Source of the DNA: Cyclobacterium lianum | Lineage (GTDB): Bacteria > Bacteroidota > Bacteroidia > Cytophagales > Cyclobacteriaceae | Assembly (NCBI RefSeq): GCF_900143075.1 | Contig: NZ_FRCY01000005.1 | Coordinates: forward strand, 310,001-374,000 | Direction: 5' to 3' | DNA length: 64,000 bases | Part shown: piece by piece, positions 46,256 to 53,726 of the stretch | Position numbering within the stretch: position 1 is the stretch's first letter | How the letters are laid out: every line of letters begins with the position of its first letter | Notes under the pieces: generated by a model | What the model saw: the letters and a program-made list of their open reading frames with translations, nothing else | Told to the model about the DNA's origin: nothing | Database searches by the model: none | Position numbers and translations under genes: made by a program

Positions 46256-47491
46256 ATGAACGAAAACATCAACAAAAGCGCGCTCTTTAACGGGAGTTGT
46301 TTTGCTTTGATTACCACCGCCTTTACGTTTAGTATCAGGGCTGGGATCTTGCCGCAGCTTGGAGAAGATTTTGGCCTTTCCGCATCTCAACTTGGCTTTA
46401 TCAATTCCATGTGGTTTTTGGGATTCCCCATCTCGATGATTATTGGGGGTATAGTCTATCACTCGTTTGGTGCTAAAAATATCATGCGGGTAGCTTTTGT
46501 CGCCCACACCCTGGGTATCTTGCTCACCATTTACGCGGGGGGCTATACTACATTGCTGATTTCCACACTTTTTATCGGATTTGGTAATGGCTGTACCGAA
46601 GCAGCCTGTAATCCAATGATTGCAGACATGTACTCCGGGGTTAAAATGAACAAAATGCTTAACCGCTTCCACATGTGGTTTCCCGGCGGCATCATGTTGG
46701 GCGCTATCATTTCCAACGTAATGACTACGATGAATTTGGGTTGGGAGGCACAGATGTGGATTACCATGGTACCGACTGTAATCTATGCAGTACTCTTTTA
46801 CGGAAAAGCATTTCCAAAAGCAAAAGTGGAAGGAGCTACCTCCCTTGGAAATAATTTCAAGGCCTTGTTCAGCCCGGTCTTCCTGTTTTTGTTTGTTTGC
46901 ATGTCGCTCACAGCCATTTCGGAATTTGGACCTCAGCAGTGGGTCAACATCGTATTGGCTAACAGTGGTGCCAACGCCATGATTATACTTGCATTGACTA
47001 CAGGAGTAATGGCAGTAGCCAGATTCTTTGCAGGCCCGGTCGTTGAAAAATTGGGGCAGACTGGCGTATTGCTGGCCGGGTCCATCCTTGCCACTATAGG
47101 AATCTATCTATTCAGCATGGTTACCGGAGGAATTGCCTATTTTGTAGCCATCATTTTTGCCTTGGGAGTAGCTTACTTCTGGCCGGTAATGGTAGGTGCT
47201 GTAGCCCAGCGAGTACCGCTCAGCGGCGCATTGGGCATGTCTATTATTGGTGGCGTAGGTATGTTTTCAACGGCCATCTGGCAACCCATAATTGGTGGTT
47301 GGATCGACAGCTCCAGGGAAACCATGAGAGCCGAGGGTTTTTCAGGTGATGAGCTCGAATTGATGGCAGGTCAGGAAACTTTGCAGAACATGGCTTTATT
47401 TCCCGCCATCCTGATCGTACTCTTTATTATATTTTTCTTCTGGCAGAAGAATTCAAAAAAAACAGAAATGGTGAGCCCGGTTTCTCATTAA
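46256..47491 (+). CDS. FHS-type sugar MFS transporter
   Basis: 411 residues with 12 membrane segments in two six-helix halves. It has GILPQLGEDFGLSASQLGFINSMW, FIGFGNGCTEAACNPMIADMY, WFPGGIMLGAI and ISEFGPQQWVNIVLANSG, features of the fucose/glucose-galactose (FHS) MFS branch; the long loop between halves carries charged residues. It probably imports a monosaccharide; the substrate is unknown. It has its own palindrome-bearing promoter region and terminator, so it is monocistronic. Confidence 0.82.
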   Translation: MNENINKSALFNGSCFALITTAFTFSIRAGILPQLGEDFGLSASQLGFINSMWFLGFPISMIIGGIVYHSFGAKNIMRVAFVAHTLGILLTIYAGGYTTLLISTLFIGFGNGCTEAACNPMIADMYSGVKMNKMLNRFHMWFPGGIMLGAIISNVMTTMNLGWEAQMWITMVPTVIYAVLFYGKAFPKAKVEGATSLGNNFKALFSPVFLFLFVCMSLTAISEFGPQQWVNIVLANSGANAMIILALTTGVMAVARFFAGPVVEKLGQTGVLLAGSILATIGIYLFSMVTGGIAYFVAIIFALGVAYFWPVMVGAVAQRVPLSGALGMSIIGGVGMFSTAIWQPIIGGWIDSSRETMRAEGFSGDELELMAGQETLQNMALFPAILIVLFIIFFFWQKNSKKTEMVSPVSH

Positions 47492-47516
47492 GAAAAATCA
47501 TTCACAGAATAACTAA

Positions 47517-47548
47517 GGGAGTCGATAAAAATCGGCTCCCTTTTTTTT
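47517..47548 (+). terminator. Terminator after the MFS gene
   Basis: A 10-bp stem GGGAGTCGAT / ATCGGCTCCC with one G-T wobble around an AAAA loop, then eight T. It ends the transporter transcript 26 bp after its stop. Confidence 0.9.
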
Positions 47549-47730
47549 GGACTTAAGAATACCTGGTGGTAAAAGGTTTATTTTCAATTATTATTAAATC
47601 TTTGTTGTTTGTGCACTCCCATTGATAATTAAAAAAGGCGCTTTAGGATTGGTTAAATTTTTATACTAAATTTAAAAACAGAATATCTGGCTGATATTCA
47701 AGCCATATGGCAAACCAAACAGCATGAGTC

Positions 47731-49584
47731 GTGACCAAGGTTACTTTTTTTATACTGGCTACATTTATTCAGTTGGGGAATATTCAGGCGATCGGCTTTC
47801 AGCAGGAGGTAGATAATTTTGACAGCCTTCGCTTGCTTTTGGATCTTTCCAATCAATTGGCCTATACCCATCCCGAACGATCCTATTCCTATGCCCTGCA
47901 GGCATATGAGACCGCCAGATTTTCTACCTCTCCCGCAATCCATTCTGAGGCTGCCCAGGTGCTTGGATACAGTTATTACGATCAAAGAGAATATGGGAAG
48001 GCAGAAAAAAAATTTCTCGAAGCCCTGTCCATCAGCAAAAGGTACAAGATGGACACCTTAAATGAAAAAAACCACAACGCGCTCTATCAGCTTTACCGCA
48101 GAATGGAAGATTTTGACAGGGCAAAAACACATATTGATCTGGCACATGACTTTGCCATTGCGAATGGAGACCCAATACGGTTGGCCAATATTCTGAAAGG
48201 AAAAGGGCAGTTATTTAAAGAAATGGGGATATTGGAAAAAGCCGTGTCAAGTCTCCTCCTGGCCATCCAGGTAATCCAAAGTAAGCACAAACCACTGGAC
48301 TACCCCTTATTTATCGACTGTGAAACAAGTCTGGCACTGGTCTATACGGAAATGGAGGACCATAACAAGGCCAGGTATTACCTGATCAGTGCCCTTGACC
48401 ATGCAAAGACCCAACAACTAGCCGTCCAGACCCTTTATGCGCACCTTAATTTGGGATTGGTTTATAAAAAGCTGGCTGACAACTCCGGGCAGGAAAGTTT
48501 GTATGATTCCGCCAGGGCGCATAACATCCTGGCGCTTTCTCTCGCAGAAAAGCAACATCGAAAACCAGAAATCGCCATGATCCTGAATAACATGGCCTTC
48601 CTGGCCTTCGAGCAACAAGAACTTTCCGAGGCGAAAAGACTCCTTTCCAAAGCCATACCGATCAAGATTGAAATGGGCAACCACAGAAGCCTGGGTTATG
48701 CCTATTGGTTAAAAGGAAAAATTATCGCTGCCGAAAACCGGTCACTGGATGCTGTAAAAGTCTACCAGGAAGCCATTTCCTATGCCCGGAAGGGAAAAGC
48801 TCTTTCCCTACACAGGGATTTGCTAGAAGATCTTTCTGAGGAATATTACAAACAAAAAAACCTGCAGGCCTATCGCGCTAGTCTTCAGTTAAAAGAAAAA
48901 TTAGCTGACAGCCTGATCAACCTGGAGAAAGCCAAAAATATTGCCAGTGCCGAAATGCTTTACCGCCAGGAGAAAAATACGGCATCAGCGCAAATCCCGA
49001 ATGCATTCCCAAAAGAAACAACTGCATCCATTCAAATAGGCCTCGCGCTACTGGCATTGTCAAGTTTCATTTTTTTAGTCTACTTTTATTACAGGCTAAG
49101 CATTAAAGAAAAATTGCTTCGTGTTTTCGACACACAACTCAGGGACAGTAAAAAGAAACAGGAAAAGTTACAAAAAAAACTGCTGGTCTACTCAGAAAAC
49201 CTGGCCAACTCCCTGAATAAAAACCAGGAACTGGTTAGGGAGCTGGAAAAATCGGCTACTAACTATGCCCGGCAGGAAGCCCTGGAGGCTTTGGCTCAAT
49301 TCAAGATTTCAAGACAGGAAGATTGCCGCACTTTCAGGTTGTTGTTTGAAAAAGCATTTCCGGGGTATTGGGAACTCTTGAAAAAAGATCTTCCCCAACT
49401 AACTGAAAACGAACTGATGTTGGGAGCTCTTTTCAAACTGGGATTCAGCACCCAGGAAATGGCTTCGGTATTAGGGATTTCCTACGATGGTACCAAGAAA
49501 GCCAGATACAGGTTTAAAAAGAAAATCAGCAGCCTTTCAGAAAGCCATAAAAATGGGCAGTTCTCCAATGGTATGACCAAATAA
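47731..49584 (+). CDS. TPR-rich membrane protein with a C-terminal HTH
   Basis: 617 residues from a GTG at 47731 (no in-frame ATG gives the signal peptide, ~1-21). Eight or more TPR units span ~40-390 (YSYYDQREYGKAEKKFLEALSI, ARYYLISALDHAKTQQ, NNMAFLAFEQQELSEAKRLL). A membrane helix follows at ~432-453, then a coiled coil ~465-520, and an HTH of about 45 residues (~556-600) with LTENELMLGALFKLGFSTQEMASVLGISYDGTKKARYR, in the style of LuxR-type or DUF-linked Bacteroidota regulators. It would sense periplasmic proteins and act on DNA or a partner from the membrane. It lies directly upstream of the DUF2589 operon, 143 bp away, and may regulate it. Confidence 0.8.
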   Translation: MTKVTFFILATFIQLGNIQAIGFQQEVDNFDSLRLLLDLSNQLAYTHPERSYSYALQAYETARFSTSPAIHSEAAQVLGYSYYDQREYGKAEKKFLEALSISKRYKMDTLNEKNHNALYQLYRRMEDFDRAKTHIDLAHDFAIANGDPIRLANILKGKGQLFKEMGILEKAVSSLLLAIQVIQSKHKPLDYPLFIDCETSLALVYTEMEDHNKARYYLISALDHAKTQQLAVQTLYAHLNLGLVYKKLADNSGQESLYDSARAHNILALSLAEKQHRKPEIAMILNNMAFLAFEQQELSEAKRLLSKAIPIKIEMGNHRSLGYAYWLKGKIIAAENRSLDAVKVYQEAISYARKGKALSLHRDLLEDLSEEYYKQKNLQAYRASLQLKEKLADSLINLEKAKNIASAEMLYRQEKNTASAQIPNAFPKETTASIQIGLALLALSSFIFLVYFYYRLSIKEKLLRVFDTQLRDSKKKQEKLQKKLLVYSENLANSLNKNQELVRELEKSATNYARQEALEALAQFKISRQEDCRTFRLLFEKAFPGYWELLKKDLPQLTENELMLGALFKLGFSTQEMASVLGISYDGTKKARYRFKKKISSLSESHKNGQFSNGMTK

Positions 49585-49600
49585 CCGTCCAAATTGAAAA

Positions 49601-49632
49601 TTTGGTCTGCCTGCGGTATTGTCTACTTTTTG
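49601..49632 (+). promoter_or_regulatory. Bacteroidota-type promoter for the DUF2589 operon
   Basis: TTTG at 49601-49604 and TACTTTTTG at 49624-49632, a 19-bp spacing close to the -33 TTTG / -7 TAnnTTTG pattern. It would leave a ~90-base leader before the ATG at 49728. The -7 element has one base too many for a perfect match. Confidence 0.45.
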
Positions 49633-49727
49633 TCCACCCCTGGTTTTAAAACAATTCGTAGAAAGAATAGCATATTACCTCCTGCAAAACAGTATATATA
49701 TTTTTAACCAAAAAAAATCAAAATAAA

Positions 49728-50462
49728 ATGGCAGAAGGTTTAGTAAACATGTCAGATCAATTCAAGGGATTACCCATGCAGGACCTGATCGGAGGCCCCC
49801 TGAATGCAGCGGTATCAGCGAATGTTAGACTGGCACAGGCAACAGCGGATATTATCAATACCGTAGGATTTACCCAAGTCCCGGTAGACAAAAAGCCAGG
49901 GGAGTTCACCACCGGTGCCGCCCGGATGCTGGACTTTGAATTTGAAAGGCCTGGTATATATGTGCCAGAAGTCAGTGATAAAAATCCAAATCCAACACCA
50001 CAGCGAACAATAGAGGAGGTAAAAATCCGCGTACCCATGTTGGCAGTAGTACCCATCCCCAACCTTCAGGTAGACACCGTAGACATTACCTTTGACATGG
50101 AGGTAAAAAGCTCAACCTCCGAGACCAGTTCTACGGACATGAATGCCTCTGCGGACGTGTCCGCCAAAATCGGATGGGGGCCGGTAAGTGCCACAGTAAA
50201 AATTCATGGCTCGGTGGCTACTCATAAAGAAAACACCAGAAGCTCGGACAATTCCGCCAAATACCACGTGGAGGTAACTGCTTCCAATCATGGTACTCCG
50301 GAGGGCCTGGCCAGGGTACTGGACATGATGGAAACAGCTGCAACTCCTATGGATGTAAACGTCGCACCTCTGGAGGCTGCTGGCAAAAGAGATCCAAAAA
50401 CCGGCAAACTGGTGGATACCAAACCGGTAAGTCCGGATGGGTCTCACCCATCGCTCAGCTGA
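49728..50462 (+). CDS. DUF2589-domain protein, larger paralog
   Basis: 244 residues, no signal or membrane segment. An amphipathic helix (~15-45, LIGGPLNAAVSANVRLAQATADII) is followed by beta strands: RVPMLAVVPIPNLQVDTVDITFDMEV (~105-130), the core shared with the paralog at 50759. A Thr/Ser-rich strand region then continues (SSTSETSSTDMNAS, KIGWGPVSATVKIHGSV, KYHVEVTASNHGTPEGLARVLDMM). DUF2589 is a small uncharacterised Pfam family. It begins an operon of four genes with a 7-bp gap to the next. The tight cluster suggests a shared structure. Confidence 0.78.
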   Translation: MAEGLVNMSDQFKGLPMQDLIGGPLNAAVSANVRLAQATADIINTVGFTQVPVDKKPGEFTTGAARMLDFEFERPGIYVPEVSDKNPNPTPQRTIEEVKIRVPMLAVVPIPNLQVDTVDITFDMEVKSSTSETSSTDMNASADVSAKIGWGPVSATVKIHGSVATHKENTRSSDNSAKYHVEVTASNHGTPEGLARVLDMMETAATPMDVNVAPLEAAGKRDPKTGKLVDTKPVSPDGSHPSLS

Positions 50463-50469
50463 TTATACA

Positions 50470-50754
50470 ATGATCCAACAGCAAAACAAGGCAGCTGATT
50501 TGGGGGATGTTACCTATGTAAAAAGAGTCAGCATAGGTAACATCAACCCCAACCACCCACTCAATGAGGAGCAACAGGAAAATCAAATGGCCCTATTGAA
50601 TAAATGTCTCAACGAATACCCGAAAGGCAGGATAATCGGAAAAGACATTTCTGTTGGCGTTTTTCAGGTGGGGGACCACCAGATCACCCTACAGCGAACC
50701 ACCTATCATGTGGGATTTTTAAGAAAACCTGTATGGTTGGAGAAAAACAAATAA
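50470..50754 (+). CDS. Small unrecognised protein between the two DUF2589 genes
   Basis: 94 residues from the ATG at 50470 (a frame reaching 50437 lies inside the previous gene). It has a mixed beta/alpha pattern, with YVKRVSIGNINPNHPLNEEQQENQMALLNKCLNEYPKGRIIGKDISVGVFQVGDHQITLQRTTYHVGF split into a strand, a helix and three strands. No signal peptide or membrane segment is present. Gaps of 7 and 4 bp to its neighbours make co-translation certain. No family is recognised; the position suggests an assembly partner of the DUF2589 pair. Confidence 0.65.
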   Translation: MIQQQNKAADLGDVTYVKRVSIGNINPNHPLNEEQQENQMALLNKCLNEYPKGRIIGKDISVGVFQVGDHQITLQRTTYHVGFLRKPVWLEKNK

Positions 50755-50758
50755 GCTC

Positions 50759-51307
50759 ATGGCGAAAACGATAAAACTGGATAACCTGCTTCAAGCCATT
50801 CACCAGGCTGTGCTCGAAGCCCAGTTGCTCACCGAACAGCAACACCTGGAGCAATTGGACAGGTATTTTGAATGGCCTGAAGATGAAAACAAGAAAAACG
50901 AAGAAATGGCGGCCCATATGCACAGAAATGGAGGGATCGCCAAAACCTGGGCAGTAGAAGTACCGAACATGGATCCCAATGCCGAAAAAGGCAGCACGAC
51001 GACCATTCAGGTTCCATTAATGAGCCTTATTCCCCCAACAGCCATAAAAATAAAAAATATGGAGGTTGAATTTAAGGTCGCCCTGGGCAATTTGGTGGAA
51101 GACCGGAAAGCAGGCCGGAATCTTTTCAAAAAAAATCAGCCCCGGGAAGAGGACCAATCCCTTGGAATTGACCTGGGAGGAGTGTCAGGGGGCGGCTTTT
51201 TCGGAAAAAAATCTTCTCTGGCAAAAATAAAAATAAGCTTTGAGGCAGGAGAACCCGCAGAGTCCTTCCTCAGGATCAATGACCACCTGATTAAATCCAT
51301 TATCTAA
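50759..51307 (+). CDS. DUF2589-domain protein, smaller paralog
   Basis: 182 residues. An N-terminal amphipathic helix (LDNLLQAIHQAVLEAQLLTEQQHL) is followed by VEVPNMDP, then the core QVPLMSLIPPTAIKIKNMEVEFKVALGNL, which aligns in pattern with the core of the 244-residue paralog (strand-Pro-strand-V/E-x-[DE]-x-x-F). A basic, Gly-rich stretch (~130-155, FFGKKSSL) precedes a final strand region (IKISFEAGEPAESFLRIND). Two different DUF2589 subunits in one operon suggest a hetero-assembly. It starts 4 bp after its neighbour and is 34 bp before the lysozyme gene. Confidence 0.75.
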   Translation: MAKTIKLDNLLQAIHQAVLEAQLLTEQQHLEQLDRYFEWPEDENKKNEEMAAHMHRNGGIAKTWAVEVPNMDPNAEKGSTTTIQVPLMSLIPPTAIKIKNMEVEFKVALGNLVEDRKAGRNLFKKNQPREEDQSLGIDLGGVSGGGFFGKKSSLAKIKISFEAGEPAESFLRINDHLIKSII

Positions 51308-51341
51308 ACCATAGGAATGGCCAAATCGATCCTTTGGACCT

Positions 51342-52334
51342 ATGAGCAAAAGGGAAATGTACAGAAGAATTGTATTTATCATGCTGCTTGGTTTTTTTAC
51401 AATGAGTATCATGCTCCTTGTGATTTTACTTAATATGACCGGCATCGTGAATCTGGGTCAAACTGTGCACGAACACCACATCTATCTCAACCAGAATACA
51501 TCAGGAGAACCGGAGCATCTTGATTCCATGCAGGTTCAACTGGCTGCAGGTCCTTTGTTTTTTGCGGGCCACTCCGCTCCTGGTGAGTCTGGAGAAATTA
51601 CATTCAGAGGGCACCACTATGACAGTATACTCCGGATGTTTAACCTGCAGGATGAAGCCTGGAGCCCGGGACACCAAACTCATGGCTACTATGGCATAGA
51701 TGTTTCTCATTGGCAAAATGCCATCAACTGGTCACAAGTAGAAGCTGACTCCCTCCCACACAAAATTCATTTTTCACTGATCAAAGCCACACAGGGTAGG
51801 AAATCCACAGATCCCTATTTCCAGGGAAACTGGAAAGCCGCAGGAAAAGCCGGCATCCTTCGGGGAGCCTACCATTTTTATCAATACAAAGACCCACCGC
51901 TGGACCAGGCAAAGCATTATATCAGGCAGGTAAACCTGAAAGCAAACGATATTCTACCTATCATAGATGTAGAATTGGATTGCACGGGCTGCAGCCGCCC
52001 GGAAATTTCCAATACCCTCCTGATTCAAAATCTGAAAATTTATTTGGGAGCAATTGAAGATCACTTCCAGGTAAAACCTATCATTTACACTTATGAAGCC
52101 TTCTACGAAAGTCATTTAAAGGGGCACTTCGATGATTACATTTACTGGATGGCTAAATTTTCAAGCAAAGCCCCAAAGTCATTTGTTGTAAAAGCCGACT
52201 CAACTTCTACCCTTTTGCCCGAAATCGCCATGTGGCAGTTTACGGATTCGGGAAAAGTAAAGGGAATCGCAGGAAAAACAGATATGAGCTTCCTTCCAGC
52301 TACATTAAAAGCCAAAATTTTGATTCAGCCCTGA
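51342..52334 (+). CDS. Membrane-anchored GH25 lysozyme
   Basis: 330 residues. An N-terminal membrane segment (~8-32) anchors it, and after a ~85-residue linker the GH25 barrel begins with YGIDVSHWQNAINWSQ (catalytic Asp ~120). The Asp-x-Glu motif IIDVELD (~206) supplies the catalytic acid, and IYWMAKFS, IAMWQFTDSG, MSFLP close the fold. GH25 enzymes cleave peptidoglycan between N-acetylmuramic acid and N-acetylglucosamine. It follows the DUF2589 operon by 34 bp. It may remodel the wall for an assembly of the DUF2589 proteins, or be a separate muramidase. Confidence 0.88.
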   Translation: MSKREMYRRIVFIMLLGFFTMSIMLLVILLNMTGIVNLGQTVHEHHIYLNQNTSGEPEHLDSMQVQLAAGPLFFAGHSAPGESGEITFRGHHYDSILRMFNLQDEAWSPGHQTHGYYGIDVSHWQNAINWSQVEADSLPHKIHFSLIKATQGRKSTDPYFQGNWKAAGKAGILRGAYHFYQYKDPPLDQAKHYIRQVNLKANDILPIIDVELDCTGCSRPEISNTLLIQNLKIYLGAIEDHFQVKPIIYTYEAFYESHLKGHFDDYIYWMAKFSSKAPKSFVVKADSTSTLLPEIAMWQFTDSGKVKGIAGKTDMSFLPATLKAKILIQP

Positions 52335-52515
52335 TACCTCTCAAGTCAAACCCCTCCAATTTTAACACAGGTAAAAATAGCCCTATACTGTTTTAGTCAA
52401 GCTTTATTTTGTTAAATTTGATGAAATCATATGGTGACTAATGACAAATCCATACCATTTAAACTACCTTATGTTCTTTTTTTCTTCTTAAATCCCAACC
52501 AAATTTCCACTTGCA

Positions 52516-53634
52516 ATGATACAAGAATATTTAAACCAGGAATTCTGGAACAACAGCATGCAGGATTATTTACAGGCTTTTGCCTTTATTCTTCTTGGCA
52601 TACTGGTTATCAAAGCATTTAAAAGGACCTTGTTTAAAAAAATCAAACGACTGACGGAAAAAACCGACAACAGCTTCGATGATTATCTGTTTGAGATTAT
52701 AGAAAAGTTTGTACTTCCCGCCATCTATATTTCTATCGTATTCTGGGGCATACAGATGCTGACCCTCACTGAAAAGATAGCCTATGCGATTTCTACGGGT
52801 CATAAAGTCGTACTGACCTATTTTTTCATTCGGATAATCGCCAGCTTTATCATCATGGCACTTCGCACCTATGTGAGGAGGCAGGAAAACGGTGAGGAAA
52901 AGGTGAAACAGATCGGTGGAATCATCATTATCGTAAATGTGCTGATTTGGAGCATGGGTATCCTATTCTTGTTTGATAATATGGGATATGATGTTACGGC
53001 CATTGTCACCGGCCTGGGAATAGGCGGTATCGCAGTAGCCCTCGCAGCCCAGAATATTCTTGGAGACTTATTTAACTACTTCGTGATCTTTTTTGACCGG
53101 CCTATCGAAATTGGCGATTTTGTAGTGGTGGATGACAAGAATGGTATTGTAGAAAAAATCGGCATCAAAACTACCCGAATCAAAACCCTGTCCGGAGAGG
53201 AACTGGTCGTGGCCAATAGTGACCTGACCGGATCCAGGATCCACAATTACAAGAAAATGCAGCGGAGAAGGATTTTATTTGGCGTTGGCGTAACCTATGA
53301 AACCCCGGTCGGTAAATTAAAACAGATCCCGGATCTACTTCGGGAAATTGTGGAAAAGCAACACCCGGTAACCTTTGACAGGGCTCACTTCAAAGGTTTT
53401 GGTGATTCCAGTCTGGATTTCGAAATTGTATATTACATTGAGGATGCAGCCTATAATACCTATATGGACATACAACAACAGATCAACTTTGAGATCTTTG
53501 AAAAATTTTCTGCCATGGACGTATCCATTGCATTTCCTACAAGAACTTTGTATGTCAGAAATGAAAATGACCAAAAATTTAATATTGAAACATATGGAAA
53601 ACAATTCCAAACTTCTGAAAAATCAAATACCTAA
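52516..53634 (+). CDS. MscS-family mechanosensitive channel
   Basis: 372 residues with four or five membrane segments in the N-terminal ~170 (FAFILLGILVIKAF, YISIVFWGIQML, ILFLFDNMGYDVTAIVTG), followed by the MscS pore helix and beta domain: VTGLGIGGIAVALAAQNILGDLFNYFVIFFDRPIEIGDFV and KNGIVEKIGIKTTRIKTLSGEELVVANSDL. The ~120-residue C-terminal alpha/beta domain is complete. It opens under membrane tension to release solutes during osmotic downshift. It has no obvious operon partner. Confidence 0.93.
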   Translation: MIQEYLNQEFWNNSMQDYLQAFAFILLGILVIKAFKRTLFKKIKRLTEKTDNSFDDYLFEIIEKFVLPAIYISIVFWGIQMLTLTEKIAYAISTGHKVVLTYFFIRIIASFIIMALRTYVRRQENGEEKVKQIGGIIIIVNVLIWSMGILFLFDNMGYDVTAIVTGLGIGGIAVALAAQNILGDLFNYFVIFFDRPIEIGDFVVVDDKNGIVEKIGIKTTRIKTLSGEELVVANSDLTGSRIHNYKKMQRRRILFGVGVTYETPVGKLKQIPDLLREIVEKQHPVTFDRAHFKGFGDSSLDFEIVYYIEDAAYNTYMDIQQQINFEIFEKFSAMDVSIAFPTRTLYVRNENDQKFNIETYGKQFQTSEKSNT

Positions 53635-53726
53635 GGAGTTGGAACATCGATATTTTAAGAAAATACCAACCTCTCCGAAGCTACCCCGTTCCTATCCGGT
53701 ACGGCAACAAATAAAATGGTTTGACT

